A DNA stretch of 64,000 nt from Papio anubis (lineage: Eukaryota; Chordata; Mammalia; Primates; Cercopithecidae), in NCBI RefSeq assembly GCF_008728515.1, contig NC_044991.1:38892968-38956967 (forward strand). Direction: 5' to 3'. A program made the position numbers and the translations under genes. This document shows, one piece after another, positions 1 to 10,319 of this stretch. The first letter of the stretch is position 1. Each line of letters opens with the position of its first letter. The notes beneath the pieces are model-generated. The model did not search any database. It was not told where the DNA came from and worked only from the letters and a program-made list of their open reading frames with translations.

Positions 1-62
1 GAAGGGGCTTCTTTCTTGGGGCTTACATTCTGGTGGTGGGGGCTTATGTTCTAGTGGATAGG
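1..62 (-). repeat. L2 3'-region fragment with a short tandem duplication
   Basis: The phrase 'gcttacattctggtgg' matches the reverse strand of the L2 3' untranslated region. The unit of about 21 bp is present twice in tandem ('ggggcttacattctggtgg' and then 'ggggcttatgttctagtgg'). The fragment is cut by the window edge, so its length is unknown. Very short, hence low confidence. Confidence 0.35.
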
Positions 63-1084
63 ATAACAAGATTTGGTCTTGGGCCTTGGGGATGGCACCA
101 GCAGGTCCACCCTAACATTTGTCTCTGCCCTGCTGCTCTGCCCACTTGGCCTCACACTGGACTACAGTCATGTATGTTGTGTGTTGAAGCTTGCCCCACT
201 TGGGTCTCTTCCCTCCAAGAGGTGGAGCCAGGGAGGAGACGTGCACAGGCCTTGGCAGCAGGCTCACGGCTATTTGGGTGGAGAATTCTGGGCTTCTGTG
301 TGCTTGGAACATAATCTTGAAGGGGTGGGCACTGGTCTTGGTCCATGAACTCCTTGCCCTGTGGATTCTAAAGTGTAGAGCCCAGGACAGGGGCTAACAG
401 TGGCACTGGATTCCAGTGATTACAAAGTGCTAGCCTGTAGGCTCATGCCCACTCTTAGGGAAGTGTTTAAGGAGGATAGTATGCATTTGTGCCCAAGTTG
501 CCTTTATGCCAGCCTGGAAATGTACTACCACAGACAGCAGAAACCTTCCTGGGTATCCTGGGCTCATGAAGAGCAAGAAAAATGAACCTCCTCCACCTCC
601 AGTTGATGACTCAGTGAGTCCAGAGGGGAGAGGGAGGTGGGGAGAAAGAGCCATGCAGCTACAGGCGACAACATCTCTTCAGGAGGCCGAAAGCACGCAG
701 TGTTTGGGTCCAGAGTGGAAATCTCATATCTCAGATGTCAAAGCATCAGGATGCTAATGTCTGCCAGAGATTTCTGGATCCAACTCAGTCCTGGGGCTCC
801 TCAGCCTTGTGACAGGGTAGCCTCCTTGGTGCCGAAGGTGACATCCATATTAATGGCTCAGTGCACGCAACTTCCCTGAAAGGCAGGGCGGGCTGGGCGG
901 TTGCAAAGGCTCTCCTTACTCATTTGGTACTTTTAGAGAATGTCCTTGTAGAAAAGAGACTTTTCATGCTCCCTTTTTGGGGAGTGGGAGACCAGTTGAA
1001 GAGTTGATTGATTTTACCCAGAAAAGGAGTCAAGATGGAGGTGGCCTGTGAGTCTTAAGAGGTCAAGTGTCCTCCCGGAAGTGA
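63..1084. other. single-copy DNA, nothing recognised
   Basis: No repeat family, exon or RNA gene is recognisable. Reading frames are short and overlap on both strands, as expected by chance at this GC content. A GC-box-like stretch 'gggcgggctgggcgg' lies near 886-900, without surrounding CpG enrichment. Confidence 0.5.
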
Positions 1085-1165
1085 CACATAAAGCAAGGCC
1101 AGCAGAAGAGGGCTTCAAGCCCATGTCTTCTCTGACTCCAGAGCCCAGGCTGTGCCTGCTGACCT
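1085..1165 (-). repeat. MIR fragment
   Basis: The stretch 'gcttcaagcccatgtcttctctgactccagagcc' resembles the reverse-strand 5' portion of the MIR SINE (old tRNA-derived element). Only the tail is recognisable. Confidence 0.4.
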
Positions 1166-1854
1166 GCTCCAGCTGTGGGTTGAAAGCAAGGTCTCTGACC
1201 CCTCCGTTGAATCACAGTGGGCTGTGACTGTAATGGTGGAAATCACACCGTGGGACTTCAAGGTTCAGTCACCCTCCCTTTCTGAGCTCTCTGGACTGCC
1301 TGAGGCTGCCACACTGTAGAGGTCACTGTAGGTGTTCTTCTCAATAGCCACAGCTGAGCCAGTCCCTCAGCCATCCCACTCCACATACCAGGCATGGGAG
1401 GGAGAAATCCTTTAGGACCAGTGGCCCAGCCATGGCTATGGGAGTCGGTCCATCTGAGGCCCTGGATTCCGTGGAGCAGCATTCCCACCCTGCTCCTTCT
1501 GAGCACTCACCACAAACAACCCAAAGCAAAACGACACAGTGACGGGGCATGCCGCTATACGTGGGGAGTTCGCTCCACAGCAGTAAATAACTAGAATGGA
1601 ATTCAGGGGAGAGGAAATTCTGGGGGAGAGGGAACGCCACAGAGATGGGGGAGCAGTAATGTACCTAGTCCAGAACGTGGCTCAGAGATTTCTTGTTGGA
1701 CAGCTGTCCACTCCTTAGACATTGTCACATGCAAGCCTTCCCCCAAACCCTCCAAATGGGGACAAGAGGACCACAGACTTTAGAGCCACTGGCTCTGTGG
1801 CAGAAGATGCTAGGGCAGTGGTGGACAGTAAGAGGCCAGATGGGAAGAGAACAA
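1166..1854. other. single-copy DNA, nothing recognised
   Basis: No repeat or gene signature seen. Overlapping short frames occur on both strands at 1258-1640; none resembles a known domain and none is bounded by convincing splice sites. Confidence 0.5.
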
Positions 1855-2240
1855 GCTTTTCTTGTTCGCCTTCTATGTGTCAGACATGGTGCCAGTTGAC
1901 ATTACATAGAATCCACTCAGTGGGCAAATGTTCTGTCCCTACCACGTGCCAAGAAGGGGTCTGGGAATGAAGTCGTGTACAAAACCAAGTCCCTGTTCTC
2001 AGGGGCTTACGTGTGAGTGAGGGTGAAAAGTGAAAAGCAAATAACTATGCAATGGCAGGTAGCATGGAGGAAAACAAAGCAGGGTAAGAGGAAATACGGC
2101 GGCATTTCAGAAAGGCTGGTTAGGAAAGGGCTCCCCCAAGAGGGTGGTGTTTGAGCAGAGAGTAGGGTTAAGTTATGGAGAGTGGGGTTGCTTGACTTTA
2201 GAGCCCACACTCTGGGCACTAACATGAAGGGAAAGTGCAT
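1855..2240 (-). repeat. L2 LINE fragment, 3' region
   Basis: The order of phrases follows the reverse complement of the L2 3' end: 'ctatgtgtcagacatggtgcc', then 'aagtccctgttctcaggggctt', then 'aaacaaagcagggtaag', then 'gtgtttgagcagag'. L2 is a CR1-clade LINE inactive since early mammalian evolution. The copy is diverged, with indels. Confidence 0.6.
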
Positions 2241-2605
2241 AACAGATGGCTCCACCTTCGAAAGCTGCAGTCTTTCGTCTCCATTTGGTGATGGCCCCCT
2301 ATAGGGCTCGGAGGACCCCCACCAGGCGTGTAAACAGGAGGGCAGAGAGACTCCACTGGGGGCCTCAGGTGCCTCACCCCACACCCCTAGGCCTGGCCTA
2401 TGGACCCTCTGGGCAGAGGCACAGAGGGGTACTTACACAGAGCACATGGAGGACCACCGCGCCTTGTCTTCTATCCTCGTTGGTGAAGATGTCATTGGGG
2501 AATTCATGCAGGGCTAAAGAACAGAGAAAGAAAATCGTCTCAGCACAGGTGACCACATTTTCAGTGCTGTAGGTCTGGGACAGCATTACCAGCCCCTTTT
2601 TAGAG
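2241..2605. other. single-copy DNA, nothing recognised
   Basis: No family recognised. Two opposed short frames (2246-2572 forward and 2398-2586 reverse) overlap, which argues against either being coding. Confidence 0.45.
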
Positions 2606-3064
2606 TCTTGGTTTTAACATGGGGTCCATGAACTTGGATGAGAAAAAAACCCTACATCTTTAGGTTCACAAAACCAACCAGAATTGAGTGTTTCCTTCAG
2701 ATAAGAACGTGGGCAACCAACCACAGTAGTGTTAGCAGAACCTGGGAGTCGGCCCCCACAGATATTTTCATAACATGTCATACCATCATATTTGTGCAGT
2801 TCTCACCCACTGCTTCAATCTTATGGTGGTTGTTAGGTCACCACCTGCGACTTAAAAGTGTTAATGAGGAAGCACGTGAACTACTATGTTGAAAATTTGT
2901 TTTCGAATATTTTGACAGCTTCATTTCCACACAGTCAGTCTCCATGTGTAACCTTATGTACTTTGCTGCATGCACTCATTGAAAACTGCTTTTCTGAGCA
3001 GGGGCTGTAGGCTTCACTGGATCATCAAAGGGGTCTGTGGCTCAGACAGATTTGAGGCCCCTGC
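2606..3064 (+). mobile_element. non-autonomous hAT-Charlie DNA transposon
   Basis: The left end reads 'acatggggtccatgaactt', the interior has 'caaccaaccacagtagtgttagcag' and 'acagatattttcataaca', and the right end has 'ttctgagcaggggctgtaggcttcac' then 'caaaggggtctgtgg'. This order matches a common Charlie-derived MER element of about 450-500 bp. Both ends are eroded and I could not find an 8-bp target duplication. I am confident of the superfamily but not the subfamily. Confidence 0.6.
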
Positions 3065-3649
3065 TCTAAGTGGGTCTTCATTTTGCTCCTTTTCCACTTT
3101 GCCTGACCTGGCTTAGCGTGTGGGCCCCGTGTGCTATTAGAACAACCCCCTCCCTGCTCCCTCCCACTGCTTCCCTTTCTAAGTTGACCTCCATTTGTGG
3201 CTGGACTGGAATGCCAACCACAGGGATGTTCATGCCTTCTCAATGTTCTAAAACTTCTCTGCCATGAGATGAAAACCGGAGTCTGTGAACTGACCAAGAA
3301 GGTCCTCCACCACTAACCGGGCCTCCTGTCCCTTCCTCTGATAAAATCCAATCAACCTTCTGGGCTAGGTTCTCACATCTCCTCTCCTTTATGAAGCCTC
3401 CTGTGGTCCCTCAGATAGGAATCCATGGCTCGTTTGCTGGAGGATGTGCCCATCAGGCGTGGTAGGAGCAGCACACACTACCCCCACCCACAGCCCCACA
3501 TGGGCAGACATCACTGGCTGTCTTTTCCTCTGAGCCTGATGAGGTCTCCAAGTCTTTCTCTAGTGAGTTCTTAGAGAAACCACCACCATTTGATGGGGAG
3601 GATGTGCTAGATGATAATTGTTCGCCTCTTGTCTTATTTTGGATTCCCC
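3065..3649. other. single-copy DNA with possible L2 traces
   Basis: Pyrimidine-rich text at about 3320-3430 ('atctcctctcctttatgaagcc') faintly resembles forward-strand L2, but not enough to call. Nothing else recognised. Confidence 0.35.
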
Positions 3650-3925
3650 TAAAAGCAGACCCTCCGACAAGGATGTGGAGCTTTGTGGTTTATCTGGGAG
3701 GTGACTCCAGGATGCACTGTGCATGAGAGAGGCAGTGCAGCCAGGAAGGGGAGAAGAGACAAAGACAGTGGTGCTAAGGAGTGAGTGGATGACCTCTGAG
3801 ACACCCAGGCCCAATTCTGCTGGTGACCCCTGGCTTGCCCAGAGGATTTGTGCAAGACACAAGCCATCGGTCACTGCTCAAAAAGGCTCTGCTCTCTGCA
3901 TCCAAGGCAGCATTGCTTAAGGCAC
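3650..3925 (-). repeat. dispersed LTR-like repeat, copy 1 of 4 in this window
   Basis: The text 'aagcagaccctccgacaagg', then 'gtttatctgggaggtgactccagg' closely parallels 6437-6490 and the reverse complement of about 37930-37990. I know this as a common human repeat but cannot assign its name. The fourth copy carries a TATA box at about 11895, so an LTR origin is likely. Strand is given relative to that TATA-bearing orientation. Confidence 0.5.
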
Positions 3926-4034
3926 TGTGCAGGTCTTGGGTTGGAGCCACATGAGGTGTTTGGGCCAAAGAGTACATTTAGTATATAAAGCAAGGCTCAC
4001 CTTCCAATGTACAGCAAGCGGCGGAGAGTTGAAA

Positions 4035-4280
4035 ATACTACATTATATACTTGAAACTTGCAAAGAGGGTGGATCTAAATCTTGTCACCACACACACACA
4101 AACACACACACACATAAATGGTAACTATGTAGAGGTAATGGATATATTAATGAACTGAAATGCGGTTAACATTTCACAATGCATCTGCATATCAAAAGCT
4201 GGAGTTGTATACCTTAAGCATATACAATTTTTATATGTCAATAATATCTCAATAAAGTTGTTTTTTGTTTTTAAAAAGCA
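4035..4280 (+). repeat. L1M LINE, extreme 3' end
   Basis: The order is 'tatacttgaaacttgc', 'ggtaactatgtagaggtaatgg', 'ttgtataccttaagcatatac' and then a polyadenylation-like 'caataaagttg' followed by a T-rich run. This is the hallmark of an L1M 3' untranslated region in forward orientation. A (CA)n microsatellite sits inside it at 4087-4114. Confidence 0.75.
4087..4114. repeat. (CA)n microsatellite inside L1M 3' UTR
   Basis: Thirteen or so CA units with one interruption ('aaac'). It grows out of the L1M consensus 'ctcaccacacac', the same seed that expanded at 42726-42748. Confidence 0.9.
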
Positions 4281-4529
4281 AGATCCACCTATATGTCCAG
4301 CTAATCACACTCTCTAGTTTTGTATGGTCCTTTAAACATAAAAAAGGAGACAAGAAAACACAGGAATGTCATGATTACGCAAGGATTTTTCTAAGCGGAA
4401 GTTGCTCTAAACAGGCTGCATGGCGCCTCTCTGACCAATGAATAAATAAACTGGGAGAAGCCTGGAGGAGTTTCCCTTGGGGAACAAAATGAAGCTACGA
4501 TCTGGAAATTAATGTGAGGGGCAGAGGGA
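4281..4529. other. single-copy DNA
   Basis: AT-rich and unassigned. Nothing recognised. Confidence 0.4.
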
Positions 4530-4760
4530 TGACAACAGTGAGCATTTATTTAGCACCTGCTTCCGGCAAGCCCTGTACCTTGCACTTTGCCCCTGTGATC
4601 CCATTTCATCCTCACAAACAGGTTATTATTCCAATTCTGTAGGTGAGGAACCCAAGGGGAAGACAGATGGGACAACATGCTTGGGTTCCATGGCTGGAAA
4701 GTGGGAATAGGGCTGCACACCCGGCAAACCCAGGGCTGGGGACGCCCCTCACACATGCCA
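4530..4760 (-). repeat. MIR SINE
   Basis: Reverse-strand MIR order is clear: 'gagcatttatttagcacctgc', 'gatcccatttcatcctcacaa', 'ggttattattccaattctgtaggtgagg', and then the head region. Near full length. Confidence 0.7.
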
Positions 4761-4951
4761 CCCCCCTCCTGCATGGATCTGCAATTTCATTCTGCCCTCT
4801 GACCTCTTCCTTCCATGACCTCCTCCCAAAGGATTTGATCTGATCTACATTCAGCTGCCACACTCCTGGAGGGGAAGCAATGGGCTTTTTTTTTTTCTTT
4901 GCATTTTTCAGTGTAGCTGCCACAGGGCGTTTTGGCACTCGCCAGTCCTAG

Positions 4952-4964
4952 GGTTCAAAGGTCA
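4952..4964 (+). promoter_or_regulatory. candidate DR1 nuclear-receptor site (HNF4-like)
   Basis: GGTTCAAAGGTCA is two AGGTCA-type half-sites in direct repeat with a 1-bp spacer and the CAAAG core favoured by HNF4. It lies in non-repeat DNA. A single motif by sequence alone is weak evidence of function. Confidence 0.3.
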
Positions 4965-5043
4965 CCTCTCCTATTGTTCTCCTAGTCCCAGAGCTGGAAG
5001 CTAGAGATGGGATGCTGAGTTAATTTATCAATCACAACAGCCA

Positions 5044-5826
5044 TCACCCATGGGAAACAAGCCAGTCATATGCCCTGGGGCAGTGCCAAGCAAAAGAATC
5101 ACACGTGGAAACCGCTTGAGGTTCCCAATCATCAATGAGGGGTAGAGGGGGTACAGGTATGTGGCATCCAGTTACCTCTTTACTTCCTGCCTCACAAGCT
5201 TCCTCCGTGATCAATAACAAGGGACGGAGGAAGCACAGGAAGGAAGTGAAAGACACCCCATGAGCATCATCTGCATCTGCACTGGGTTCTCTCAGCCCAG
5301 CTCCGTTCTCCTGCCTCACTGCCACCCCATGCATGAGGCCACCAAGGGCCAGGGAGCGCACCTGTTCCACCAAGGGCACCACGTCAGTAAGTGACAGGCT
5401 CGGGTTCTGAATCCAGGCATTCTGATTTTCAGTTCTCCATAACATGAACATCAATTGGCTGAATGAAGCAACATGGATACACAGATCCCACTGGGCCTGG
5501 CTCTCTGGTGGAGGTGGTTTCTTGTCAGGGGTCTCCATGCCAGCCCACATGGTGGCCCCAGCTGGGCCCCTGGGGAAGACACACTGGAGGCTTAGCCCTG
5601 GATGGGGCAGGACCCAAAGAGCCCCGTGCTGGCTCAGGGCAGTCCACCTAGAAGCTGCCCAAAGTTCTGGCCGGGCAGGGGTGAGCCAAAGAGAAACCAC
5701 AGGAGCTTCTTCAGGGTCCTCCTTCCTTGGAGGCTCAGCAACCCTCTCTTCCCTCCCTTCAGGGAGTCGGCAGCTTACCAGTGACCTGATCTTGGTCTGC
5801 TCTCCAGGGCCTGCTCTCTGATCCAT
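5044..5826 (-). other. longest open frame in the window (260 codons), probably non-coding
   Basis: An uninterrupted ATG-to-stop frame on the reverse strand. The conceptual product starts MDQRAGPGEQTKIRSL and ends DWLVSHG. I see no recognised domain, signal peptide or transmembrane pattern. A MIR-like fragment occupies about 5330-5435 in mid-frame, and an opposing frame covers 5444-5821. The stretch is locally GC-rich, which lowers stop-codon frequency, so a chance frame is the best explanation. No promoter-like or splice context is evident. A primate-specific exon or lncRNA frame cannot be excluded. Confidence 0.2.
5330..5435 (-). repeat. probable MIR fragment
   Basis: On the reverse strand the text runs 'gcctggattcagaacccgagcc' then 'tgtcacttactgacgtg', parallel to the MIR tRNA-derived head ('gcctgggttcgaatcc... 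gccacttactagctgtg'). It lies within the longest reading frame of the region. Confidence 0.45.
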
Positions 5827-6409
5827 GCCCAGTTGGGAGCTCCTCTATCAAAAGTGCGCCCCCCGTCAGCAGTCACAGCTGGCCATGAGGAAGTGTGTGA
5901 AAATTCTCCATGGGGCAATGAGAGCCTCCAGTCTGGCACAGCCAGTGGCAGAGCCTGTGAATGGAGCGGCCGGCACTGTGGGCCTCCTCACTGAGTTGAA
6001 TGTGGGTGGAAGGGTGGGGAAGGCAGAGGACAGTCAGTCTAAGGGTATTGAATCACCGTTCTTCAAGAACAATAAAAAGTCTTATTTGGTGGCCAATAGC
6101 AATGTGGAAAGAATGACTAGGTTAAATACTCACCTAACAAACTTCACCTGACATCCAACCACTCTGACTACTTTTTCATTACAGCTCCTCTCAGGAAACA
6201 CGTATCAGGAAAATCACGAAATTAGAAAAATGGTTTCAAAGGACTCATTCACAACTTACAAAGAATACTACATGTATTTTATTTTCCCTTTTATACATGC
6301 ATTATCGTTTGAAAAAAAAGTCACAAGGAGAGATTTCATCTAAAAATTGAGCTAAGCCTTCTTCTCCAGCCCTGCAAGAAGTGAGTCTTCCCTCATAGGT
6401 TTCAAATGT
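5827..6409. other. single-copy DNA
   Basis: No repeat recognised. The text changes from GC-rich (to about 6040) to AT-rich (6060-6350) with no identifiable element boundary. Confidence 0.45.
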
Positions 6410-6710
6410 CCGTGCCTTAGACTGGGGCCCTCAAGAGCAGACCCTGAGAGAAAGATTTGAATGACAGCAGTTTGTTTGGGAGGTGATCCCAGGAAGCATC
6501 GGGAGCAGGGTGAAGAGATGAGGCAGGGAGGGGAAGGGGCTGGCAGAGTGGCCTCAAGCTTGCTGGGAGACAGAGGGAAGCAGGTCTCAGAGTTGTCTAC
6601 TGCCGGGTCAGCAGTAGGGTGGGGGGCTCCGTCCACTGATGCCTGCCTGTCACTGTTTAGGGCTGTCCCAAAGGCACTAACCCTTCAATACTTCTGCTGA
6701 GCCCTGCACT
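6410..6710 (-). repeat. dispersed LTR-like repeat, copy 2 of 4
   Basis: 'gagcagaccctgagagaaag' then 'gtttgtttgggaggtgatcccaggaagc' is the best-preserved anchor of this family and aligns with copy 1 at about 3655-3715 in the same orientation. The purine-rich tail 'gaggcagggaggggaaggggc' also matches the family. Family name not recalled. Confidence 0.5.
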
Positions 6711-6808
6711 GGCCAAGCCAAGCATGCTTCCAGGGCTAGAGAAGGCCCTAGAAAGAGTCACAGGTGATATATCAAGAAACCATCCACATGTCTGGGTGTA
6801 GGAATGCC

Positions 6809-7186
6809 TGTGTCTGCCCTAGCCTGATACAACAGAATACCGTAGACTTGGGGGCTTAACCAACAGACATTTATCTCTCACAGCTCTGGAGGCTAGAAGT
6901 CTGAGATAAAGGTGCCAGCATGGTTGGGTTCTGGTGAGGGCTGTCTTCCGGCTGGCAGAGGCCACCTTCTTCTTGCAGTGCACTATCTACATGTCATAGT
7001 ACGAATAAGCTCTGGTCTCTTCCTTCTCTTATTTGGACACTAATCCCATCATCGGGGTCCCACTCTTATACTTTTATCTGACCCTAATGAACTCCCAAAG
7101 GTCCCATCTCCAAATACCATCATTTTGGGGGTTAGGGCTTCAACATATGAATCTGGGAAGTGGAAACAAACACTCAGTCCACAGCA
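6809..7186 (-). mobile_element. MaLR LTR (MLT1/MST type), solo, reverse orientation
   Basis: The reverse-strand consensus order is intact: 'caacagaataccgtagact', 'acatttatctctcacagctctggaggctagaagtc', 'ggtgccagcatggttgg', 'ggacactaatcccatcatc', 'caaaggtcccatctccaaataccatca', then 'tcagtccacagca' at the 5' end of the LTR. About 378 bp, no internal retroviral region beside it. It belongs to the ERVL-MaLR class. No clear target duplication. Confidence 0.8.
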
Positions 7187-7764
7187 TCTCCTAAGCCTCC
7201 TTTGCATAAGAAGTGAAGAGGAGATGCAAGGTATCTTATGTCCAGGAAAGGACAGACCATAACTTATATACACATAATTAGCTTCAGCACACAGCAGTGG
7301 GGCATGGGGTGGAGGTGGCAGAAGGGAGTCCCTCTGCACAAGCATAAAATCAGGATAAACTGTTATTAAGACTTGCATTCTGAATCTAGCAATGGTAGGA
7401 CCCCAACGTTAAGACTTAGGGTTGTAACATGTTCTTATATTACATAACCAATTCCACCATGTTAGAAGCTTCTTTGACTGATTTGCAAAGGGCATTCATT
7501 GCCAGATGACCCTGTAGAACAGAATGTAAATCAGGAATAATCCTAGTCTAGAGACCCACTGGCAAAGCAGCTTCGTTTAGGGAGGCCATAAGACTTCTCA
7601 TTGATCTCTGTCAGCTCCTATGTGTGTGTTACGTACACAGCCTACTATTAACATCGCTGTTTCACTCAGTGTTGCCTTGCTGTGGTTCTAAAGTAATTTG
7701 GTGTTGCAGTGTTTAGTCTTCCTAAGGAAGGGATCAGCCTGGAGTCAAGAAAAGTGTCCTCAAT
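7187..7764. other. single-copy DNA
   Basis: No repeat or exon recognised. Confidence 0.45.
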
Positions 7765-7905
7765 TGGGAATCTGGAAATCTGAGGCTCAATGCCAACCTG
7801 CCCAAAGTGTGGCTTTGGTCACCTGTCATTTCATCTCTCTGGGCCTCAATTTGCCTTTTGACCAACTGAAAAATGGCCTCTGAGGATCCTCCTTCCCATT
7901 CCCTC
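7765..7905 (+). repeat. MIR SINE
   Basis: 'atctgaggctcaatgccaacc', 'tggtcacctgtcatttcatctctctgggcctcaatttgcc' and 'aaaaatgg' follow the forward MIR core. Confidence 0.6.
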
Positions 7906-8094
7906 TGGTTCAAACACAGCACACTGCAGTGCACACAGCAGATGCCTGATAAGTCTCAGTGGGGTTCAAGAAAAGAGCTGCAACAGCAGCTGTGCTTGCC
8001 TCCTGGAGACTGCAACAGCCCTCCAATTGGTGACCCACTCCAGTGCCTTGTAGGTGTGGGTAGGGCATGCGCTTTTCTGAATAGCTGCAGCTTT

Positions 8095-8265
8095 CCAAGA
8101 AAAGTATGCAGACAGTGTGGTGCACTGGACTGGAAGGCTCTGCCAAGGGCTTCTTGGCCCAGTTGCTTCACTTCTAGAACAAGAGGTGAGACAATGTGGG
8201 GCCTCTAGTGCCTCCCACAGCTGATGGCTGGTGCTGATGCCACCCTCTCCAGGTGAGTGTCCTTG
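8095..8265 (+). repeat. MIR SINE, diverged
   Basis: 'gtgtggtgcactggactgg', 'cttggcccagttgcttcacttctagaacaagaggtgagac' is a decayed forward MIR. Confidence 0.5.
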
Positions 8266-8384
8266 TGCCAAATCCAAAAGTCCTCAGCGCGTTTTTTAAA
8301 GATTGAGCTAGGATGCTTGTTGAATTTGGGAACTAACATTTTCCTTGGGTGATCAGTTAGATTTTGCATAAGATCCCACAGTGG

Positions 8385-8560
8385 GGAATCAGGCGCAGGT
8401 CCAGATCTTCTTCTGTGCCACACGGGGCCTCATTTCCTTCATTTGTAGATGGGTGTGTTGATGCCATCCCTGCAGGGTTGTTATGAAGAGTGTAGATAGT
8501 GAATGTGAAATACCTACCGCCGTGCTTCTTGGGGTCACATATCATTATTCTAAATTATAA
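8385..8560 (+). repeat. MIR SINE
   Basis: 'cctcatttccttcatttgtagatgg', 'cctgcagggttgttatgaagag' and 'gtgaaatacct' are the forward MIR core and 3' half. Confidence 0.65.
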
Positions 8561-8724
8561 CAACGACATGGTGGCCTGGTGTGGGTAGAGGGCACATTCA
8601 TCTCTGGCCTTGATGTTGAAATCCACATGTTGCCAGTTCCTTCCTTCCTTGCATTGGCATCTGTTTCTCTGGATGGTGGTTAGTCCATGACAGCTGCATA
8701 AATGCATGTGCCTCTAGGCAGGTG

Positions 8725-8766
8725 CTTCCGGTACTCAGCCTGTTGGGGCCACGTGGCCCACGTGGC
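8725..8766 (+). promoter_or_regulatory. ETS site plus two phased E-boxes
   Basis: CTTCCGGT at 8725-8732 is a full ETS/GABPA-type site on the reverse strand (ACCGGAAG). CACGTG occurs at 8750-8755 and again at 8759-8764, each flanked as (G/C)CCACGTGGC, the form bound by USF, MITF/TFE and MYC-MAX proteins. Centre spacing of 9 bp puts both near the same helix face. The cluster lies outside any recognised repeat and retains its CpGs. A function is inferred, not shown. Confidence 0.4.
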
Positions 8767-8940
8767 CTGTTAAGAGCAGCTACCTATGCAGGGAGAACGG
8801 AGCAGCCTCATCCAGCTGAGAGTCATTCCCCAAATACCTTCAAGGTCCTCAAAGTCTCTTTCTGCTCCTCTCTTTCATCCCCCAATTTTCCTTTCAGTGC
8901 ATCTGGCCAGCCCTGGGGGCCTGCAGAAACAAGCAGTGCT

Positions 8941-8996
8941 GTTCCCATGGAAACCACAGGGACCTGAGTGGAGTGGATTCCCCTTACCAAGGCAAC
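8941..8996 (+). promoter_or_regulatory. two imperfect RFX X-box-like motifs
   Basis: GTTCCCATGGAAAC (8941-8954) and CTTACCAAGGCAAC (8983-8996) each resemble the GTNRCC-N0-3-RGYAAC inverted repeat bound by RFX factors. The first departs at one position in each arm and the second at its first base. They lie 180-240 bp downstream of the E-box cluster in non-repeat DNA. Confidence 0.25.
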
Positions 8997-9052
8997 AGCA
9001 ATCAGCTTCCCTGCTTCTCCCTCCTGGCTGCTTTCATGAGGCCCGAGTTTGA

Positions 9053-9499
9053 TGAGTCTAAATGGAGGTTTGTAGAGGCAGAGAGTCTTTTCTCCTTTGC
9101 TTGAAAAAATGCAGCAGGAACATTCATGCCATCTTTAGACATACTCATCACATGTTGATCAAATGGAGCAGCCCAAAATGAAGATCAACACATCCTAAAA
9201 AGCCTGGCTCCCTTAACATGTCTGAGCAAAAGGAACGTGGGCTGCTGCAGCCATCAGAATACCAGTCTGCCATCCCAGTGACCTTCTCTTGACAAAATAC
9301 CCAATGCAGCTTGATGGATTAGTCTGTCAGGAATTGCACCAAAAAATGGCGGTCTGGATGCTACCCAGCTTCCCCCTGCAGTGATGAGTGGCTTCAAGCT
9401 TCTGTTTCAGATGCTTTCATCTGTCTTAGTAAAGCCTGTTGCTCCCATTTTTCCTGGGGCATTGTAAAAACTTTGTTTTCCGGGTGCGGTACCTCCTCT
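9053..9499. other. single-copy DNA with a YY1-like site
   Basis: No repeat recognised. AAAATGGCGGT at 9343-9353 fits the YY1 consensus. Otherwise nothing seen. Confidence 0.4.
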
Positions 9500-9735
9500 G
9501 CCTCTCACAAAACCTTCCCTGCCTCTCTTTCTGTGGCCCCATCACATTGTCTCAGTGCTCATCAAATTATTTTCCAACCACACTGTAGGCATTTGCTTGT
9601 CCATGTGTACCATGGACTCAGTGGCACCATGAGCTCAGTTCCCTGAGGACAGGAGCCCTGTCGTTTCTCTCTCTGTCATCAGCATCCACCACGCTGGGAT
9701 ACATGAAAGAGGACAACAAATACCAAGTGTGACTG
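9500..9735 (+). repeat. L2 LINE 3' end
   Basis: 'ttctgtggccccatcacattg', 'agctcagttccctgaggacaggagccctgtc' and 'atcagcatccaccacgctggg' follow the forward L2 3' untranslated region. Confidence 0.6.
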
Positions 9736-9884
9736 AATGCAGAGGGCCTTTCTCTCAGGAGGTGGTTTTGTATAAACACAAGACAGACTTATTGGCTGAG
9801 AAATGGCGTTGGGAGGGATAGCTCAGTCAAACTCCCAACTACTAGATCCCAACTCTGGTGGCAATGAGGGCTGTTCACACACAC

Positions 9885-10245
9885 CCCATTTCTCATTGTT
9901 CCAGAGACCTAGGAGGAGTACTGCTACATCCCTTTCAAAGTTAGGTTAAGGCCATGCAGCTTGCTTTGATTAGTGAAATGTGAGCAAAATGATGTGGATT
10001 GCATGTGGCTTTCAAACCAGTGCCTGGCTCACCATTTTGCATTTTCTTGTCTCAGCATTTCCTGAAAAATACATCAAGATGCAATGTGCATCTCCCATCA
10101 GCCTGGATCCCTGAGTGACTGATACCAGAATCCCCAACCCCTGATACATGCATTTTGTACATGTAGCATGAGTAAAAATAACATTGTTGTATTTGGTAGC
10201 CACTGATCTTTGGGGGCTGTTTGTTACCCAGCATATCTTAACTCC
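9885..10245 (+). mobile_element. MLT1 LTR, solo, forward
   Basis: 'gattagtgaaatgtgagcaaaatgatgtg' and the diagnostic 3' end 'gagtaaaaataacattgttgtatttggtagccactgatctttgggggctgtttgttacccagcata' match the old MLT1 MaLR LTRs (the R/U5 end before the retroviral integration edge). No partner LTR or internal region is present. Confidence 0.7.
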
Positions 10246-10319
10246 TTGTGAGAAATGCATATGGTCCTTTCTCCTTGGCATCCCTACAGCCTTTTGCATG
10301 TCAGGTCTTGCCTTGTAGC

